The notes below the pieces were generated by a model. That model worked only from the letters and a program-made list of their open reading frames with translations, made no database searches and had not been told where the DNA came from. Positions 17,122 to 25,514 of a DNA stretch of 64,000 nt are shown piece after piece. The stretch is from Haloarcula amylolytica JCM 13557 (GTDB taxonomy: Archaea; Halobacteriota; Halobacteria; Halobacteriales; Haloarculaceae). Position numbers and translations under genes: made by a program. The DNA is taken from positions 332,597-396,596 of the forward strand of contig NZ_AOLW01000015.1 in the NCBI RefSeq assembly GCF_000336615.1, written 5' to 3'. How positions within the stretch are numbered: the stretch's first letter is position 1; every line of letters starts with the position of its first letter.

Positions 17122-18233
17122 GCGGTCGACACCCCCCCGAAGATGCCGGACGGGCGCAACAGCAAGACGACGATGAGTACCAGGAACGCGGAGGCCCGCG
17201 TCAGCCCGGACGGCAGCCAGATAAGGGCCAGGCTATCGACCAGTCCGATGAGGATCCCGCCGGCCATCGCCCCGTATATCGAGCCGATACCGCCGACGAT
17301 GACAGCGGCGAAGATGAGCAGGAGCAGAATCCAGCCGAAGTTGAACGATATCGTGCCGCTTTCCAGCACGAGCAGGTAGCCACCGACGCCCGCCAGACCG
17401 CCGCCGAGAATCCAGGTGAGCCGGATCACGCGTTCGGTCGGAATCCCGGTCACGCGTGCGAGGTCCTCGTTGTCGGCCATCGCCCGCATCGCCTTGCCGA
17501 GCTTCGTCCGTTGGAGCAGCAGGTGGACGCCAAGCATCAACAGGAGCGACACCACCAGCAGGGTGATTTCGTTGTCGGTGACCGAGATCATCGAGAACAC
17601 CGTCACTCGGAGCCCGCCGCTTGCGACCCCGCTGGTCTGCGTGCCAAAGACGAACGCGATGAGGTATCGCAATGCGAGTGCGACACCGATTGACGCGATC
17701 AGCAAGGAGATGTTGTCCGTATCGCGCATGGGGCGATAGGTGAGTCGGTCGATGAGTAACACGATACCGATTGACCCGACCCCGGCGACGACGAGACCGA
17801 GAAGCACCGGAGCGAACGTCGAAACGGTGCTCAACTGCCGTCCAGAGTTGAGCATGAACAGTTCTGCGATCGGGGCTCCGGTCCCGAGACCGGCGGTGAT
17901 GTACGCGGCGACCCACCCCAGGAACGCCCCCACCGTCACTGTGTCCCCGTGTGCGAAGTTGGCGAAGTCGAGGATGCTGTACGTCATCGACAGGCCGATT
18001 CCGGCGAGGCCGACCGCCAGTCCGACGAGCAGTCCGTCCACCACCATCGAGAGCAACGAGCCCACGGTGAGGGACCCCCCCAGTAACCTGGTCCCGAGGA
18101 AGAACACGGTTGTCCCAGCGAGCTTTGCAACTAAATCCAGCAAGAGGAAGCCACTTACGGCGGCCACCACTGCTGCCCCCGGCCGGTCACCCATCACCAC
18201 GCGGCCGTCTCTTGCGAACTCAGCAATTCCCAT
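17118..18233 (-). CDS. livH: Branched-chain amino-acid-type ABC transporter permease LivH
   Basis: A 371-residue membrane protein, first gene of the operon. LivH-type motifs: GLAGIGLSMTYSILDFANFAHGDTVTVGAFLGW and the coupling loop TKLGKAMRAMADNEDLARVTGIPTERV. It has an N-terminal extension of about 60 residues with one extra hydrophobic segment compared with LivH of about 300 residues. A minus-strand TATA-like GGTTATTTAG at 18261-18270 fits a start near 18233. Confidence 0.88.
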   Translation of the reverse strand: MGIAEFARDGRVVMGDRPGAAVVAAVSGFLLLDLVAKLAGTTVFFLGTRLLGGSLTVGSLLSMVVDGLLVGLAVGLAGIGLSMTYSILDFANFAHGDTVTVGAFLGWVAAYITAGLGTGAPIAELFMLNSGRQLSTVSTFAPVLLGLVVAGVGSIGIVLLIDRLTYRPMRDTDNISLLIASIGVALALRYLIAFVFGTQTSGVASGGLRVTVFSMISVTDNEITLLVVSLLLMLGVHLLLQRTKLGKAMRAMADNEDLARVTGIPTERVIRLTWILGGGLAGVGGYLLVLESGTISFNFGWILLLLIFAAVIVGGIGSIYGAMAGGILIGLVDSLALIWLPSGLTRASAFLVLIVVLLLRPSGIFGGVSTA

Positions 18234-18552
18234 AGGTTACCGTTCGTTGGACCCTCCTGTCTAAATAACCCACCGGAAATTCGTACGAAATAACCGTGTA
18301 GAAGCCAGGACACCGCTGTCAAAACAGGAATCGCCCCCTCCCATGGTCGCGTGTCGAGCGAGAGACTAGTGATACCACGGTACAGACTGGCGAATAGCGC
18401 CACTTCGAACCCAGTGCGGATCACGAATTCGAGCGCCCGCACGGCGCGCGACACCGGTTTCGGTTACCACTGCTTCGAGTCGTACCCGTCCCGAGAAATC
18501 ACCGGACTCCGGCCGGATACTGGCTGAGAACGGCGCTATTCACAGCGCTTTT
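18234..18552. other. Divergent intergenic region, livH / membrane HTH gene
   Basis: About 320 bases without a supported gene. It holds the likely livH promoter (minus-strand TATA-like box at 18261-18270) and a TATA-like GCTTTTATGC overlapping the start of the plus-strand gene. A minus-strand open frame here (18194-18454) overlaps the livH 5' end and does not look like a protein. Confidence 0.5.
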
Positions 18553-19764
18553 ATGCGGTCCATCGATGATATACGACAGATGGTACGCCTGGTCGTCGCC
18601 AGTCTCGTGCTGGTTCTCCTGCTGGGGAGCGGTGCCGCGCCGCTGGCGATGTCACAGCCGGCCGACGAGAGCGTCGGCGTCCAGACGCCCGATAGGTTCG
18701 ACCGGACGACGTTCCAGGTCACACTGTATCAGAACGGGTCAGCCGAGTGGGCAATCGTCCACAGGACTCCACTGGTAAACGATTCTGAGCAGGAGTTTGA
18801 GGAGTTCGCCGAGGCGTTCGAGCAGACGGAGCAACCGCTGTACCAGAATTTCGTCGAGCAGTCGACGCTGCTGACACAGTACGGGACGAACGTGACTGAC
18901 CGGAACATGAGTGCGACCGACTACAAGCGGTCGGCATCGGTCGACCCGCTCCAGAACACCGGCACGGTTCGGATGTCGTTCCGCTGGCATAACTTCGCTG
19001 TCGTCGAGGGCGACTCCGTCGTGGTCAGCGACGTGTTCGACGGCGGGTTCTACATCGGGTCGAGCCAGTCGTTCGTCTTCGAGCGCGGCCCCGAACTGGC
19101 ATTCGTCAATGTCAAGCCGGAACCTGACTCACAGAGTACCCCGGACTCGCTCGAAAACAGCGAGAGCGTTACGTGGAACGGCGAGCAGTCGTTCAACGAC
19201 CGCCGGCCCTACGTGGAACTGCAACCGCGCGAAACCGGCCAGAGCGCCGGTACGGAGCAGCGCACCACGGCGGGCGGTGACACATCTGACGAGGCTGCCA
19301 GCGGGCCGTCGTGGATGCTCCCGGCCGCTGTCGTCGTTGTCATCATCGTCGCCGGCGGTGCGGCCGCGTGGCGGTCCGGCGCACTGGGACAGGTCCTGGG
19401 AACCGACGACGACGAACCGCCCGCTGCGTCACCGTCGGGCGCTACGGACACGGAACAGTCGTCGACGGCTCCGCCGGGCGAGACGGCGGCGGCCGCCGAC
19501 ACAGCAGACGAACCGGCCGTCCCCGACGAGGAACTGCTCACCGACAGCGACCGCGTCCGCAAACTGCTGGAGGAGAACGGCGGCAGAATGAAGCAGGTCG
19601 ACATCGTCGACAGTACCGACTGGTCGAAGTCGAAGGTCAGCATGCTCCTCTCGGACATGGAGGACGACGGCGACATCTCGAAACTCAGAGTCGGCCGCGA
19701 GAACATCATCAGCCTCGCCGGTCAGGAGCCCGACGCCGCTGGCTCACCGTTCGACGACGAGTGA
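18553..19764 (+). CDS. Membrane-anchored protein with cytoplasmic winged helix
   Basis: A 403-residue protein with four parts: an N-terminal signal peptide (to about residue 34); an extracytoplasmic domain of about 200 residues (the FQVTLYQNGSAEWAIVHR beta region); a transmembrane helix at about 254-274; and an acidic linker with a C-terminal winged helix (RVRKLLEENGGRMKQVDIVDSTDWSKSKVSMLLSDME). The layout suggests one-component signalling across the membrane: outside sensor, inside DNA-binding domain. Ligand and target genes are unknown. The start could also be Met10 (18580). Confidence 0.75.
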   Translation: MRSIDDIRQMVRLVVASLVLVLLLGSGAAPLAMSQPADESVGVQTPDRFDRTTFQVTLYQNGSAEWAIVHRTPLVNDSEQEFEEFAEAFEQTEQPLYQNFVEQSTLLTQYGTNVTDRNMSATDYKRSASVDPLQNTGTVRMSFRWHNFAVVEGDSVVVSDVFDGGFYIGSSQSFVFERGPELAFVNVKPEPDSQSTPDSLENSESVTWNGEQSFNDRRPYVELQPRETGQSAGTEQRTTAGGDTSDEAASGPSWMLPAAVVVVIIVAGGAAAWRSGALGQVLGTDDDEPPAASPSGATDTEQSSTAPPGETAAAADTADEPAVPDEELLTDSDRVRKLLEENGGRMKQVDIVDSTDWSKSKVSMLLSDMEDDGDISKLRVGRENIISLAGQEPDAAGSPFDDE

Positions 19765-19870
19765 GACCGCCGGCTGTACGTCTGTACAGAACTCTCCCAC
19801 TGTGAATACCGTGCCATAGTTACAGCCAACAGTATGAGGAACCAACACAGGGCGGGGCCGAAACGCAATG

Positions 19871-19880
19871 ATTATACGTA
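19871..19880 (+). promoter_or_regulatory. TATA box of tRNA-Glu
   Basis: ATTATACGTA is centred about 30 bases before the first base of the tRNA, the expected archaeal spacing. Confidence 0.5.
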
Positions 19881-19904
19881 TCTCCTCGCTACGAATTTGT
19901 GTAC

Positions 19905-19979
19905 GCTCCGTTGGTGTAGTCCGGCCAATCATATCACCCTCTCACGGTGATGACTAGGGTTCAAATCCCTGACGGAGCA
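19905..19979 (+). tRNA. tRNA-Glu (anticodon CUC)
   Basis: The 75-base sequence folds as a tRNA. A 7-bp acceptor stem (GCTCCGT with ACGGAGC) carries discriminator A. The anticodon stem TCACC/GGTGA has loop CTCTCAC, giving anticodon CTC, which reads GAG. The T arm has GGTTCAAATCC. No intron and no encoded CCA are seen. Confidence 0.96.
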
Positions 19980-20059
19980 TTTCTCTCCGATTCGACGGAT
20001 ACACAGTCACCACGTTCTGTGACCGACAGTATTTGTGTCTCCCAGTCCAACCGGGCGGT

Positions 20060-20755
20060 ATGCGCGTCGCGGTAGTCACCGTCGGAGACGAACTGCTCAG
20101 TGGCGAGACGGTCAACACGAACGCCGCGTGGCTGGGACAACAGCTCGCGCAGCGTGGCGTCACTGTCGGCCGGACGACGGTCGTCCCCGACGAGATATCG
20201 GATATCGCCCGCGTGGTCAACGAGTACCATGCGGAGTTCGACGCCGTCATCGTCACCGGCGGCCTTGGACCGACACACGACGACAAAACCATCGAGGCCG
20301 TCGCCGCGGCGTTCGGCCGGGACGTCGTCGAGAGCGAGGACGCCATCGCGTGGCTGGAGGAACACGGCGGCTACACGCGCGAGGATCTGACCGACGGAAC
20401 CGGCGAGGTGCCGGAGGGGTCCCGCGTGCTGCCCAACCACGAGGGCGTCGCCCCCGGCTGTGTCGTCGAGAGCTGTTACGTCTTGCCGGGCGTGCCGGCC
20501 GAGATGAAGCGGATGTTCGAGGAGATTGCGGGCGAGTTCGCCGGCGAGCAGCGGTACGTTCGCACCGTCGACGCCGATGAGCCCGAGAGCGCGCTGCTGG
20601 ATCGACTGGCGGAGGTACAGGAGCAGTTCCCGGTCAAGGTCGGAAGCTATCCCGGCGACCACGTAACCGTCCGGTTCGAGGGGACAGAGGAGGAGCTAGT
20701 CGAGGACGCGGCCGCGTGGTTCGGCGAACGCGTCGAGTCACCGACGGCGGAGTGA
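20060..20755 (+). CDS. CinA-type molybdopterin-binding domain protein
   Basis: A 231-residue protein made only of the MoCF-biosynthesis/CinA N-terminal domain: VVTVGDELLSGETVNTNAAWLGQQL, VIVTGGLGPTHDDKTIEAV and YVLPGVPAEMKRMFEE. The C-terminal nicotinamide-nucleotide amidase domain of bacterial CinA is absent. Bacterial relatives act as ADP-ribose or FAD pyrophosphatases; the archaeal substrate is unproven. Start at 20060 gives the typical MRVAVVTVGDE terminus. Confidence 0.85.
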   Translation: MRVAVVTVGDELLSGETVNTNAAWLGQQLAQRGVTVGRTTVVPDEISDIARVVNEYHAEFDAVIVTGGLGPTHDDKTIEAVAAAFGRDVVESEDAIAWLEEHGGYTREDLTDGTGEVPEGSRVLPNHEGVAPGCVVESCYVLPGVPAEMKRMFEEIAGEFAGEQRYVRTVDADEPESALLDRLAEVQEQFPVKVGSYPGDHVTVRFEGTEEELVEDAAAWFGERVESPTAE

Positions 20756-20872
20756 CTACCGGTAGAGGTGGTTCAGCCAGAGAAACGTCAGGAGCAGGCC
20801 ACCGAGCGTGATGACCGCGCCGGACGCGTTGATGATCCCTGTCTGAACGCCGCTCTGGAGTAGGACTGACAT
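20756..20872 (-). CDS. 38-residue single-span membrane microprotein
   Basis: MSVLLQSGVQTGIINASGAV begins the protein; the rest is one hydrophobic helix (about residues 16-34) ending in LNHLYR. Its stop codon abuts the cinA-like stop with no gap. The ATG at 20870-20872 follows a gap that separates it from the divergent ATP-NAD kinase-like gene. The protein-like amphipathy and the clean intergenic fit support it, but homologues would be needed to be sure. Confidence 0.5.
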   Translation of the reverse strand: MSVLLQSGVQTGIINASGAVITLGGLLLTFLWLNHLYR

Positions 20873-20951
20873 AGCTGTGCGTTCTTCGTGGGGTGGCTTG
20901 AAAGGCACGCTCCCGGGTCCCTTTTGCCGCGGGGTCGCGTAGTGACGGCGA

Positions 20952-22022
20952 ATGCGACGAATCGGTGTCGTGGTCAACCCCATCGCCGGGATGGGCGGCC
21001 GCGTCGGCCTCAAGGGCACTGACGGGAAAGTCGCGGAGGCGCGCCGCCGCGGCGCGGAGCAACGCGCACCGGACCGCGCACGGACGGCGCTGGAGTCACT
21101 CGCCGATGTGGGGACGGACGTGAAACTGCTTACCTACGGCGACCCGATGGGGGAGGGTATCGCTCGTGTGGCGGGGTTCGACCCGACGGTGGTCGGCTCC
21201 CCGGCGACTCCCGACGAGACGACCAACGAGGACACCCGAGCTGCGGTCCGGGCGTTCGCCGAGGCGGATGTGGACGCGATCCTGTTCGTCGGCGGCGACG
21301 GCACAGCCGTCGACGTGGCGACGACCCTCGACGAACTGGATGCCGACATCCCGATTCTGGGCGTCCCGGCGGGCGTCAAGGTGTACTCCTCCGTGTTTGG
21401 CGTGTCGCCGCGCGCGGCCGGGCGCATTGTGGCCCGCTTCTCCGAGACGGAGCGCGCGGAGGTCAACGACATCGACGAGGACGCCTTCAGAGGCGGGGAA
21501 GTGGTCACTGAACTCCGGGCCGTCGCGGAGGTGCCCGTCGCCGACCAGCGCCAGTCCGCCAAGCAACTGGGCGGCGGCAGCGTCGAATCACTTGCCGAGA
21601 GTGTCGCCAACGTCGTCGAACCGGGCGTCACGTACGTCCTCGGACCAGGGAGCACTGTCGGCGCTATCAAGGAACAGCTCGGGTTCGACGGGACGACGCT
21701 CGGCGTGGACGTGTGGCGCGACGGAGAGGTGCTTGCTCGCGACGCCGCCGAATCTGACATTCTCGACGCCCTTGGCGACCGAAACGTCATCGTCGTCTCG
21801 CCCATCGGCGGCCAGGGGTTCGTGTTCGGCCGGGGGAACCAGCAGCTATCGCCGGCGGTCATCAGGCAGTGTGACCTCGAAGTCGTCGCCTCCCGCCGGA
21901 AACTGGACGGTATCGGCACGCTCCGCGTCGACACCGGCGACCCGGACCTCGACGAGGAACTGCGCGGCTGGCTGCGGGTCCGCGTCGGCCGTCACGAGCG
22001 TCGACTCGTCGAAGTCGTCTAA
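20952..22022 (+). CDS. ATP-NAD kinase family protein
   Basis: A 356-residue protein of the AcoX/NAD-kinase-like branch. The N-terminal GVVVNPIAGMGGRVGLKGTDG is a nucleotide-binding loop, VDAILFVGGDGTAVDV contains the GGDGT kinase motif, and VLGPGSTVGAIKEQLGF and VIVVSPIGGQGFVFGRGNQQ follow. The family is longer than true NAD kinase and its substrate is uncertain, so this need not be the cell's NAD kinase. It is divergent from the 38-residue microprotein gene. Confidence 0.85.
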   Translation: MRRIGVVVNPIAGMGGRVGLKGTDGKVAEARRRGAEQRAPDRARTALESLADVGTDVKLLTYGDPMGEGIARVAGFDPTVVGSPATPDETTNEDTRAAVRAFAEADVDAILFVGGDGTAVDVATTLDELDADIPILGVPAGVKVYSSVFGVSPRAAGRIVARFSETERAEVNDIDEDAFRGGEVVTELRAVAEVPVADQRQSAKQLGGGSVESLAESVANVVEPGVTYVLGPGSTVGAIKEQLGFDGTTLGVDVWRDGEVLARDAAESDILDALGDRNVIVVSPIGGQGFVFGRGNQQLSPAVIRQCDLEVVASRRKLDGIGTLRVDTGDPDLDEELRGWLRVRVGRHERRLVEVV

Positions 22023-22129
22023 TCCCTCTGTGGCCTCCCCAGCCGAGAGACGCAAGCCATGATATATCGGCTCCGGTATTTTATCATGTATAGTCAAGAT
22101 TAAGGTATCTCACGCCCCACAAAGGACAT

Positions 22130-23164
22130 ATGGAAACCCGGAAAGTCCAGCGATTGGGGCCGTCGACGCTCGCGATGACGTTGCCGGCGGAGTGGGCCAG
22201 TGCGCACGACGTCGAAAAGGGCGACGAGGTGTCGCTACGGATGGGCGGCAAAGGCACGCTGACAGTCATGCCCGAGTCCGTCCAGACCGAGGAATCAGAG
22301 GCTATCATCCACGCAGAGAATCTCGATGCCGCGTCTGTCGAGCGGGCTATCGTCGCACAGTACGTGCTCGGCCGGCGCGTCATCCACGTCGAAGCCCCGG
22401 AGGGCGAGACGCTGGAATCCTCTCACATCAACGCCGTCTACAACGCCGAAACCCAGCTGATGGGCCTCGGCGTCATCGAGGAGACGCCCGACCGGATCGC
22501 GATTCGCTGCTCCGTCGACCCGGAGGACTTCACGCTGAACAACCTTCTCGAACGGCTGGAATCCACCGGCTCGACGATGCGAAACGAGGCGGTGAAATCC
22601 CTCGCCCACGGCAACCCTGACCTCGCCCAGCGGGCGCTCAACCGCGAGCGACAGGCCAACAAGATATTCGTTCTCCTGCTACGGCTCATCTTCACGGCCT
22701 ACCAGAACCCCAACCTCGCGCGGGCCATCGGCCTCAACGACGGCTTCCCGCTCATCGGCTACCGCTCGATTGCGAAGAACCTCGAACTGACGGCGGACAA
22801 CGCCGAGGACATCGCCGAAATCGCGCTGGAGACCGAGGACCACTCCCTCAACGTCGACAGTTCGACGATGCGCCGCATCCGCGAGTTCACCGACCAGGTC
22901 AACGATATCACCGAACTCGCGGTTCAGGCGGCCGTCGACCGCAACTACGACACCGCGATTCAGGTCCGAGAGCTGTACAAGGACATCGGCGACAAGGAAC
23001 ACGAGATCCTCGATGACCTGCCGGAGATGGACAACGAGGCGCTGCTGGAAGTGCGTGAAGTGCTCGTCAGCCTCCAGCAGACGGCCGAGTTCGCGGTCCG
23101 GAGCGCCGAAATCGCGACGAACCTCGCGCTCAACGAGGAGTCCGAACACACGACCATCGAATAG
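22130..23164 (+). CDS. AbrB-PhoU phosphate uptake regulator
   Basis: A 344-residue regulator. Residues 1-50 form a SpoVT/AbrB-type DNA-binding domain (VQRLGPSTLAMTLPAEWAS, KGDEVSLRMGG). Two PhoU-like helical domains follow (about 120-220 and 230-335), rich in Glu/Asp metal-binding helices. Such fusions are common in haloarchaea and are thought to tie DNA binding to phosphate status. No pst genes adjoin it; a PhoX-type phosphatase gene lies some 39 kb away. Confidence 0.88.
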   Translation: METRKVQRLGPSTLAMTLPAEWASAHDVEKGDEVSLRMGGKGTLTVMPESVQTEESEAIIHAENLDAASVERAIVAQYVLGRRVIHVEAPEGETLESSHINAVYNAETQLMGLGVIEETPDRIAIRCSVDPEDFTLNNLLERLESTGSTMRNEAVKSLAHGNPDLAQRALNRERQANKIFVLLLRLIFTAYQNPNLARAIGLNDGFPLIGYRSIAKNLELTADNAEDIAEIALETEDHSLNVDSSTMRRIREFTDQVNDITELAVQAAVDRNYDTAIQVRELYKDIGDKEHEILDDLPEMDNEALLEVREVLVSLQQTAEFAVRSAEIATNLALNEESEHTTIE

Positions 23165-23218
23165 CGCTTTCGACACCAGCCCGAATGAACTAAGTGGGCA
23201 ACACCGAAAGCCTCGTAC

Positions 23219-23449
23219 ATGAGTTCCAAGGCGTCCAAAAGCGACATGGGGATGGGCCTGGCCCTGCTGTTCGGGCTCGTCTCGGTCGGCGCGGCCGTGG
23301 CCACGGCAACGAACAGCTACAACTACGCGATTCTACACGCACAGGAGCTTGAGACCGGCAATCTTCTTGTGACGTCCGGCGGCGCGTTCGGGCTCGCGAT
23401 GCTGGCCGCGGCCGTGGCTATCGTGGCGATTCACGCCTACGACGCCTGA
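23219..23449 (+). CDS. Small two-span membrane protein
   Basis: A 76-residue protein with hydrophobic segments at about residues 11-30 (MGLALLFGLVSVGAAVATAT) and 52-73 (SGGAFGLAMLAAAVAIVAIHAY). A charged N-terminus suggests a cytoplasmic start. It follows the AbrB-PhoU gene by 54 bases. No function recognised; it looks like a conserved small haloarchaeal protein. Confidence 0.6.
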   Translation: MSSKASKSDMGMGLALLFGLVSVGAAVATATNSYNYAILHAQELETGNLLVTSGGAFGLAMLAAAVAIVAIHAYDA

Positions 23450-23513
23450 CGCCTGGTATCAGCGGAGAGACTGTGAAGGGAACCGTTAAAAACGCTGAGA
23501 CCTATTCTCTAGT

Positions 23514-23741
23514 ATGGCCGATTACAGCGAGGAAGACCGACGCATTCTCGAATATCTCCGGGACAGCGTCTCGCGTGGGGAGAGCTACTTCCGCGCGAAG
23601 AACATCGCTGAGCAGCTCGGCCTCTCGTCGAAGCAAGTGGGAGCGCGGCTGCCACGCTTAGCTGAGGAGGCCGACGAAGTCGAGATCGAAAAGTGGGGAC
23701 GGGCACGGTCGACGACGTGGCGCGTCACACCGACGGGATAG
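23514..23741 (+). CDS. Small winged-helix protein
   Basis: A 75-residue protein with SEEDRRILEYLRDSVSRGES, FRAKNIAEQLGLSSKQVG and a wing-like WGRARSTTWRVTP. This is the complete fold of a small winged-helix DNA-binding domain with nothing added. Likely a regulator or chromatin-like protein; target unknown. A TATA-like run near 23485-23491 (GTTAAAAA) precedes it. Confidence 0.7.
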   Translation: MADYSEEDRRILEYLRDSVSRGESYFRAKNIAEQLGLSSKQVGARLPRLAEEADEVEIEKWGRARSTTWRVTPTG

Positions 23742-23769
23742 CCGCTGCCGGGTTTTACAGCGGTATCGA

Positions 23770-24139
23770 GGCGAAAGCCCACCCGTTTACGGGTGGGATG
23801 AAGCCGACAACTGGGAACCAGTCCACGAGAGTGAGCTATCCCGGAGTTTTATATTAAACCAGAATGTAAGCATGACCACACCGAGGCGGTCTTGCCGCCC
23901 TGTTAAACGGATAATATCGGGATTCGGGCCACACTACGTCTGAAGGAATTTCCTTCCGGCCGCTGGCTGTGGATTCCGAAACGCACGGTAACTCTGAATC
24001 CCATGCCGGGATAGGAGTAACGGCGGCTTGGCCCCGCCAGGAGTCCCGTCATGCCGACTGGACTGCAAACCTGAAACTCCCAACCTAGCGGTGCGGTGCC
24101 GTGGGAATCCCACCGGCTTCAGCCGTGGGAGGAGGTCAA
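23770..24139 (+). mobile_element. Remnant or non-autonomous IS200/IS605 (TnpB-type) element
   Basis: About 370 bases without a gene, bounded by hairpins like those at the ends of haloarchaeal IS200/IS605-type elements. The left end has an 8-bp stem CCCACCCG/CGGGTGGG with a TTTA loop (23778-23797), followed by GATGAAGCCGAC. The right end (24101-24129) has two competing stems, GTGGG/CCCAC and CGGCT/AGCCG, and finishes GGAGGAGGTCAA. Neither tnpA nor tnpB coding sequence remains. It may still encode an omega-RNA-like transcript. The end types are from memory of the family, not a database match. Confidence 0.6.
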
Positions 24140-24189
24140 GCACTGCGACAATCGGTGGATTCATCGGCCAGTAGTCCTGAGTACCTTCC

Positions 24190-24621
24190 ATGACTGTCCG
24201 GGCCGAGCGAACGATGACTGTGCCGGCCACACCGGAGCGTGTCTGGGAATTCATCACTGACCCGGATAAACGGGCCCGGCCGATCAGCGTCGTCACAGAC
24301 TGGGAAGTCATCGACGACACACACGCGAACTGGTCGATAGAACTCCCGATTCCGGTTGTCAGCCAGACGATGACGGTGAAAACCGAGGACGTCGAACAGC
24401 GCCGCCCGGAGTACGCCCGCTTCATCGGTCGCTCGAAAGTGATGACCGTCCAGGGCGAACACGAACTCGAAGAGACGGCCGACGGCGGCACGAAACTGAC
24501 CAACCGGTTCATCGTCGACGGCAAGCTCCCGGGCGTCGAGCGGTTCTTCAAGCGGAACCTCGACGACGAGATGCAGAACCTCGAACAGGCGCTGCGGGAC
24601 GACCTCGAAGTCGAAGCATGA
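24190..24621 (+). CDS. SRPBCC (START-like) domain protein
   Basis: A 143-residue protein with the START/polyketide-cyclase pattern: VRAERTMTVPATPERVWEFITDPDKRARPISVV at the N-terminus, a central beta sheet and a long C-terminal helix (RFFKRNLDDEMQNLEQALRDDLE). These form a hydrophobic ligand pocket; the ligand is unknown. It overlaps the next gene by four bases (ATGA), so the two are co-translated. Confidence 0.8.
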   Translation: MTVRAERTMTVPATPERVWEFITDPDKRARPISVVTDWEVIDDTHANWSIELPIPVVSQTMTVKTEDVEQRRPEYARFIGRSKVMTVQGEHELEETADGGTKLTNRFIVDGKLPGVERFFKRNLDDEMQNLEQALRDDLEVEA

Positions 24622-25436
24622 GACTCACGCTTGCCCAGATAGACGTGTCGTCGGACTCGGTGACTGAGAACGTCGGCCGCGCGACGACCGCCATCAGGGA
24701 CGCGGCCGCGGACGGCGCGGACCTCGTCGTGCTCCCGGAACTGTTCAACGTCGGCTACTTCGCGTTCGACCGCTACGCCCGCGAAGCAGAGGGGCTGGAG
24801 GGCGAGACACTCACCCGAATCCGCGGCGTCGCCGCGGACAACGACGTGGCGGTGCTCGCCGGAAGTATCGTCGAGGACCTCGAAGCCAGCGCCGACAGCG
24901 GCTTCGACACGCCGGCTCCGGAGGGGATGGCGAACACCGCCGTGTTCTTCGACCGCGACGGGGAGCGACAGGCGGTGTACCGCAAACATCACCTGTTCGG
25001 CTACGACTCGGCGGAGTCCCAACTGCTCGAAGCCGGCCGGAGGATTCCGACCCTCGACTTCGAGGAGTTTACCGTCGGCATTACCACCTGCTACGACCTC
25101 CGGTTCCCAGAGCTGTACCGCCATCTCGTCGACGAGGGGGTGACGCTGACGCTCGTCCCGAGCGCGTGGCCCTATCCGCGCGTCGAGCACTGGAAGCTGT
25201 TCGGCCGCGCTCGGGCCGTCGAAAACCAGCTGTACGTCGCCGCCGCGAACGGCGTCGGACAGTTCGAGGACGCGGAACTGCTGGGTCGGTCGACAGTGTA
25301 CGACCCGTGGGGAACGACGCTCGCAAGCGCCGACGACCACCCGGCACTGGTAACTGCCACTCTCGACCCGGCTCGCGTCGACCAGGTCCGCGAGGAGTTC
25401 CCGGCGCTTGCGGACCGCCGGACGGACTGGCCGTAA
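24618..25436 (+). CDS. Carbon-nitrogen hydrolase (nitrilase superfamily)
   Basis: A 272-residue enzyme with the full Glu-Lys-Cys catalytic set: Glu in VVLPELFNVGY, Lys in YRKHHLFGYD and Cys in GITTCYDLRFPELYR. It probably hydrolyses an amide, omega-amidase- or carbamoylase-like, but the substrate cannot be read from sequence. It overlaps the SRPBCC gene, an arrangement that suggests a shared pathway. Confidence 0.87.
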   Translation: MRLTLAQIDVSSDSVTENVGRATTAIRDAAADGADLVVLPELFNVGYFAFDRYAREAEGLEGETLTRIRGVAADNDVAVLAGSIVEDLEASADSGFDTPAPEGMANTAVFFDRDGERQAVYRKHHLFGYDSAESQLLEAGRRIPTLDFEEFTVGITTCYDLRFPELYRHLVDEGVTLTLVPSAWPYPRVEHWKLFGRARAVENQLYVAAANGVGQFEDAELLGRSTVYDPWGTTLASADDHPALVTATLDPARVDQVREEFPALADRRTDWP

Positions 25437-25514
25437 CTGCAGTCGCTGTTTTACAAAAAGCGGTTTTTGAGCGTTCGCCGTCGTTATGCCGCTTTCAGGA
25501 CGAGTACGACCCGT

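Noticed and set aside
18194-18454. 86-residue minus-strand frame upstream of livH
   Set aside because: It overlaps the livH 5' end and its promoter, with no ribosome site or family motif.
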